DNA from: Gelatoporia subvermispora B | Taxonomy: Eukaryota > Basidiomycota > Agaricomycetes > Polyporales > Gelatoporiaceae | Length of the DNA: 64,000 bases | Direction: 5' to 3' | Assembly (NCBI GenBank): GCA_000320605.2 | Contig: KB445791.1 | Location: 1,763,854 to 1,827,853, forward strand | Translations under genes and position numbers: made by a program | The notes under the pieces: generated by a model | What the model was told of the DNA's origin: nothing | The model's input: the letters and a program-made list of their open reading frames with translations, nothing else | Database searches by the model: none | Shown: piece after piece, positions 59,173 through 64,000 of the stretch | Layout of the letters: every line of letters begins with the position of its first letter | How positions within the stretch are numbered: the first letter of the stretch is position 1

Positions 59173-61594
59173 ATGTCGACTGTATCCAGTTCCTACGCCG
59201 ATTCCAGGCGGAAGCAGTCTAGGAGGGACGAGGTAAGCATTGTCGGCCTCTTTCCTCGCCCTACGTACTAGTGCTAGGCGCGCACGATGGTTCAATTCGT
59301 ACACATACGCGCCATACACGTGTATGCCTTGTGCATACAACCCAAATGTCGACGCCAGCGCACTTGATCGCAGAGCGCATATTTGCGCAGGCCAATGCGC
59401 CCTCCCCGCGGCGCGGGCTCGCAAAGAAAAAGTCGCGTACTGACATCGCCCACGTTCCGCAGGCGATCCGCAAAAAGATAGAATCCGAGCTCTCGCGCAA
59501 GCGCACTATCTCTACCACCCAGGGCCAGTCGGGGCGTAAGCGCGGGGGCAAGGCCAATGTGCAGAAGGGCACGGTTGCCGCGCTCAAGCCCAGCCCTGCT
59601 CTGACTGTTCCGGAGAATATCACGGTCTCGGAGGCGAGTCAGTTGTGCGCGGCGAAGAGGACCGACTGTGTGCTTGTGGTTGATGACGATGAGGGATTGA
59701 GTGGCATCTTCACGGCCAAGGATCTGGCCTACCGCGTAAGCACTTCTGTTGCCGAATTTGTGAACGCGCTGATGAGCTCGATATACTGCAGGTCACTGCT
59801 GAGGGCCTGGACCCCCACACCACCCAGGTCAGCACTATCATGACGCGTAATCCGATGGTCACTCGCGACACCACAAGTGCTACGGAAGCCCTCCAGCTGA
59901 TGGTGCAGCGGCACTTCAGACATCTGGTTCGTCTTCTTCCCCATCACAAAATGCCCAGTTCTGACCCCCAGTCTAGCCGGTGTGCAACGAAGAGGGCAAT
60001 GTTGTCGGTCTGCTGGATATCACCAAGGTCTTCCACGAGGCCTTGGACAAGGTCGAGCGCAGCTCTTCAGCCTCGGAGAAGCTGTACTCTGCCCTGGCCG
60101 GCGTGCAGTCGGAGCTCGGTGGCGGTCTCAGCACAAATCCCCAGGCTGCGGCGATGCTCTCCTACGTCGAGGCCCTCCGGGAGAAGACCGCGTTGCCGGA
60201 CTTGACCAGTATCATGGACTCGCGTACGCAGCCTGCTACCGTCGGGCCCAAGACAACGGTGCGCGAGGTCGCGAAGCTTATGAAGGAGAGGCGGACCACT
60301 GCCGTATGTGTCATGGAGCCATCCGGGGCGGCACCCGGCACGCCCTCGAAGATTGCAGGCATCTTCACCAGCAAGGATATCGTCCTGCGTGTCATTGCTG
60401 CCGGGCTGGACGCCACCAGGTGTAGCGTTGTCCGTGTGATGACGCCGCACCCCGACACAGCACCTCCGACCACGACCTGCCACGATGCGCTGAAGAAGAT
60501 GCACAGTGCGTCCGATGAATCTAATTGGACGTGTTGCTGCTGACAAATAAGCTTTTTAGATGGCCACTACCTCAATTTGCCGGTCGTTGAGGCGGACGGT
60601 CGCTTGGTGGCCATTGTCGATGTCCTGAAATTGACCTACGCTACTCTGGAACAGGTATGTTACTTGCTTCGGGTCATACGACACGCTCTGAGTGCATATT
60701 CTCTCGCAGATGAACGCTATCTCTGCTGAAGCATCTGGTGAGGCCGCTGAACACGAGGGTGGGCCGATGTGGGGCCGCTTCTTCGAGTCCCTTGGCGGAG
60801 GTGACGATACAGAGTCCATGCTGTCAGGCTCCAACTTTCCTGGAGACACACACTCCCGCACTATGTCGAGAAGCATGTCTCACGTCATGCCTTCCGACTA
60901 CTCCGAGGTGCATCCCAATGACTCCGCGTCGGTCATCGACGAGGAATCTGCTTCCGCTTTGCAGGGTTACCACAGAAGCGAGGTTCACTCGGCTAACGGA
61001 CCGTCCAACCCTCTGCCGGCTGTCGACGACGGGACGTACGTCTTCAAATTCCGCACGCCCAGTGGCCGCACACACCGGTTCCAGGCGCGCCATGACAACA
61101 TCGAGAACTTGCGCGACATTGTCGCCGGCAAGCTTGCCACCGATCCGTTCTTCACCAACCTCAAGACCGAGGACGGCGCAGAGGCCCCGGACCCGAACGA
61201 CTTCCTGCTGTCGTACACTGACGCGGATGGGGATATCGTGCTGATCACGTCGGACACGGATGTCACCGACGCAGTCAAGATTGCGAGGTCTGCCGACTTG
61301 GACCGCGTTGTTCTCTTCGTGCAGGGCGGAAAGGGCTGGTCGGACGTGGTCGAGAAGAGCGCGGCACAGGCGGCCGAGGTCAAGGCTGCTGCACAGGAGG
61401 AGACCAAGGAGGTCGAGAAGGCAGAGTCTGTCCTGCCCGAGGTGGTGAAAACGGCACCGCCCGCCCCTGTTCACGTCCACGTTGAGGAGGAGAAGGTGCT
61501 CGGCATCCCGAAGGATCTGCTGCTGCCTGCCAGCATCGGTGCCCTGGCGGCCGTCATTATCGGTGTTTTCACGATTTCCCGGCTCACGCGATAG
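59173..61594 (+). CDS. Quadruple CBS and PB1 domain protein with C-terminal TM anchor (Mug70-like)
   Basis: CBS pairs bind adenosyl ligands and sense energy state; PB1 domains mediate hetero-oligomerisation. Seen: first exon MSTVSSSYADSRRKQSRRDE (ATG 59173), a basic linker, then CBS 1 (LTVPENITVSEASQLCAAKR; LSGIFTAKDLAYRV), CBS 2 (IMTRNPMVTRDTTSATEALQ; NVVGLLDITKVFHEALDKVE), CBS 3 (ATVGPKTTVREVAKLMKERR; IAGIFTSKDIVLRVIAAG) and CBS 4 (VMTPHPDTAPPTTTCHDALK; YLNLPVVEADGRLVAIVDVL). A Ser/Asp linker leads to PB1 (YVFKFRTPSGRTHRFQARHD; LSYTDADGDIVLITSDTDVT). The coiled, Glu/Lys-rich stretch ends in a tail anchor, LLLPASIGALAAVIIGVFTI followed by SRLTR. About six introns. The same architecture is known from fission yeast Mug70. 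Confidence 0.92.
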
Positions 61595-61920
61595 ATGGAA
61601 GGATGGAGGTCTCGGGTGCATCATATGTCATGTCGGAACTGCTCTCTACCTGTCCGTAGTACATAATGACAAGTCTCTTACATTGGTTTAGACTTTTGAT
61701 GTGCTGCGATACCGCGATGATGCCACCCCCCGCCCAACCTTCGCGCTGGCAAATTGGAACACCGCGATACATTTTCATCACGTGATTGGCTATATACTCT
61801 AGATCGCGGACGTTGTGTTCACGATCGTGCATGGTCGTCCGTCGGGCCTGCTTTGCCACAACGCCTCCCTCAGGCCACCGCTCGCGCTGTACATGCTGAG
61901 CAGCATCCGCCGCTGCGCCG
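61595..61920. other. Intergenic region
   Basis: 326 bp: 3' UTR of the CBS-PB1 gene and promoter of SGF11. No gene or repeat recognised. Confidence 0.4.
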
Positions 61921-63517
61921 ATGCCGAAGAAAGAGCGAGATGAGGCGCTCTCAGAGCTCGTACGTACCCCGCCCGGCCACCGATGTCTGACTCGGCTGCT
62001 CACGCCCAGGGATGTGCGCTGCAGACGGCTAGGATATTCTCGGAGATGGTCGAGAACGCGCTCATGGACGAAGTGCTTGCGGCGCACCAGGAGATTGCGC
62101 GCGCGCGGACGATCTGTGACGTCTGCCACACGAGGTGCGCCGCCACCGCTCTGCGCTCCGACGGGATGCTGACCGCAGGTGGGATCTGCTGTGTTACAGG
62201 TGTACAGAGGGTACGTCTGCTCGAGAAGATCCGAAATCTTGATACTGAGGGTACCCTATAGCGCATGTCCCAGGACCATCGAATTCTGAATCGCGTGCTG
62301 CGGGCCCGTCTTCGCGGGCGGTGTCTCCCTCTGCAATCGAAGGAATCGCGAATAACAAGAGTCCGGCCGGAACAGGCTCACCGGTTCCAGGTCAAGACGG
62401 TAACTACTACCTGGCTTGCAGTGTCTGCAACAGACAGGTCGGTGCCTTATCTTTCGTCCTGGAGACGAGCCTTATCCCAGTCTCCGGAGCAGGTTGCTTC
62501 CAATCGCTATGCTCAGCACCTCTCCGGTTGTATGAATCTCAACAATACTCGAAGAGGTGCTGCTCGGAGCGCTACTGCGAAATCCAAGTACGTGGGTGTC
62601 ACACGTACGATGTGCGGGATTGACCCCGTTGCTCGCCAGACTTGCTTCCGAAGCGGGCAGATCGGCTTCGCCGTATGTCACACCGGAGAATGGCCATATG
62701 TCTGACGATCACAAGACGACTGGTAATGCCACGAAGAGCAAGGGCAAGTCCAAGGCGAAACGTGCAGGTGTGTTTGCTGTGTCCTACAGTAGAGTGTGGT
62801 ACTGAAGAGTGCATAGATGGCGCCGAAGCTGCGAATCGAAAAAGAGTATGTGTGGTCATCCCCTACTCCCACTTGGTATTGACTTTCATTCTGCCAGCCG
62901 GCCTCACCGTCTGTCTCTCCCGCCAAGAAGGTAAAGAAGGCGAAAGTCGGCGGTAGGTTCTTGCAAGTTCTGGTATGTCGTATTGCCACCTCATGGTTGG
63001 TATAGGTTCTCCGATATCTCGAGTCAAGGCAGATCCTGAATTGCCAGCGTCACCTATACCTGTAAGGGTCGTCTGCTTAGTTTGCTTTTCCAGCTAACAC
63101 TACCATAGGCCACGCTACCGCTTCCGAACTCTCAGACCAAAATCCCATCCAAGCTACGCGATTCCTCCTTCGTCTCTACACAATACGACCGACAATCCTC
63201 GTCTCCGACTCCGACTCACATCTCCTCTCCAGCACACTCCGTTTCCACTCTAGCGTCTGTAGCGCCTAACCAAAGCCCTGTGTTGTCTGCTAGCCCACTG
63301 AAAAAGGGCAAGAAGCCCAATGGCAAAGCAGCCTTGCCGATACCCGTCAAGCGCCTCAGTCCACCACGCCCTCCTCCCCCGGTCATCAGAATGGTGGAGC
63401 CGGACTATCTCATCGGTAAGTTATATAGTGGTCAACAGATTTTGCTTTTACTGAGTCTTGTCACCAGATGTCGAAGGCGACGAGACGGGCTCCTCCACTG
63501 ACACAGACAGCTCATGA
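61921..63517 (+). CDS. SGF11: SAGA-associated factor 11 (deubiquitinase module)
   Basis: Links and activates the Ubp8 deubiquitinase in SAGA to remove ubiquitin from H2B. Seen: first exon MPKKERDEALSEL (ATG 61921), then the N-terminal helix ARIFSEMVENALMDEVLAAH with QEIARARTICDVCHTRC, which packs on Sgf73/Sus1/Ubp8 in the module. After introns come a Ser/Pro linker, GQDGNYYLACSVCNRQ, and, across an intron starting GTCGGT, VASNRYAQHLSGCMNL. This makes the C-x2-C...H...C zinc finger that touches nucleosomes. Basic tail segments and a long Pro/Ser region (KRLSPPRPPPPVIRMVEPDY) follow, ending TGSSTDTDSS with TGA 63515-63517. About eight introns; the zinc-finger context and helix are diagnostic, the mid-gene joins approximate. 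Confidence 0.87.
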
Positions 63518-64000
63518 TGATACACAATGCACTTTGATTCCCTTACGACATATACCGGATGCCCTATCTTACTGCTACCATATTCATAGTCTGGGTTGAC
63601 TTGTCTTTTTATCCCGTGCGTCTTGGGTCACCATCGCTCTCGTTGTTTCCATTTGCTCGCAATGCTTCGCAATATGTATATAAAAGGTTGTAAGATCGGG
63701 ATGACGGGTCACCCCGCGTTGTATGCATTACACCCCGTCCAGCTTGCGCCATTGATTAAGACACTCTGCAAGGTGAGCCCTGGATCTCGGAAATTTCAGA
63801 TTCGTGGAAATACGATTACTTCAAATTTAGTCATGTACAATGGAAGCCAGCCAACCATGACTCAGACATTACTATCTTTACGACGACGATGGGTGGGAAG
63901 GGAAGAAGTACCACAAGCAGAACATGGTCGCCGTTTGTGCCACAGTAACATACGGCAAAATATGCGCGCCTTCGATGTTCGATAGAGTACCTGTGATGAA
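63518..64000. other. 3' region and window end
   Basis: Downstream of SGF11. A 129-codon plus-strand frame (63596-63985) shows no domain. No gene is supported before the window ends. Confidence 0.4.

Noticed and set aside
1..64000. tRNA, rRNA, CRISPR, LTR or transposase elements
   Set aside because: Scanned by eye for B-box-like sequence in gaps, long direct or inverted repeats and transposase/reverse-transcriptase motifs; none was convincing.

Overview
The window is nuclear DNA from a filamentous basidiomycete, probably an Agaricomycete. The evidence is dense genes on both strands, many phase-conserved introns of about 45-75 nt with GTRNGT donors, small intergenic gaps, and families typical of that class (a DUF6533 membrane protein, a BIM1-like copper protein, RBR ligases with the fungal tail). 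No mobile element with recognisable coding sequence, no rRNA and no tRNA was found. Exon joins were worked out by hand from reading frame, splice signals and remembered family motifs, so individual boundaries can be off.

Layout. 1-5.8 kb: a DUF6533 seven-TM-type gene in eight exons, a truncated RBR ubiquitin-ligase fragment, and a separate RBR ligase gene that lacks the tail seen in the fragment. 5.9-19.3 kb: MPH1/FANCM helicase (-), a G-patch/C2H2 protein (+), a BET double-bromodomain protein (-), a WDR70-like WD40 protein (-) and an orphan nuclear-type protein (+). 19.8-28.8 kb: a metal and sulfur neighbourhood with frataxin (-), a single-domain rhodanese (-), a Ctr copper transporter (+), a secreted GPI-type BIM1-like copper protein (+), an orphan small protein (+) and a two-domain sulfurtransferase (-). 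29.2-39.3 kb: V-ATPase subunit C (+), a multi-KH RNA-binding protein (-), an RNF14-like RWD-RBR ligase (-) and a small NCxxW protein (-). 40-58.6 kb: a housekeeping block with URB2 (+), threonine aldolase (-), a small zinc-finger protein (+), TIM10 (-), UTP4 (+), an Mpv17 family protein (-), peptidyl-tRNA hydrolase 2 (-), HAS1 (+), a TMEM33/Pom33 protein (+) and a small membrane protein (+). 59.2-63.5 kb: a CBS-PB1-TM protein (+) and SAGA subunit SGF11 (+).

Themes. Three genes (URB2, UTP4, HAS1) belong to nucleolar ribosome biogenesis. Frataxin, two rhodanese proteins, Ctr and the BIM1-like protein bring iron-sulfur, sulfur-transfer and copper-uptake functions into 9 kb. The Ctr/BIM1-like pair, in tandem 438 bp apart, is the most system-like arrangement. 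Chromatin and transcription (BET, SGF11) and ubiquitin signalling (three RBR loci) are also represented.
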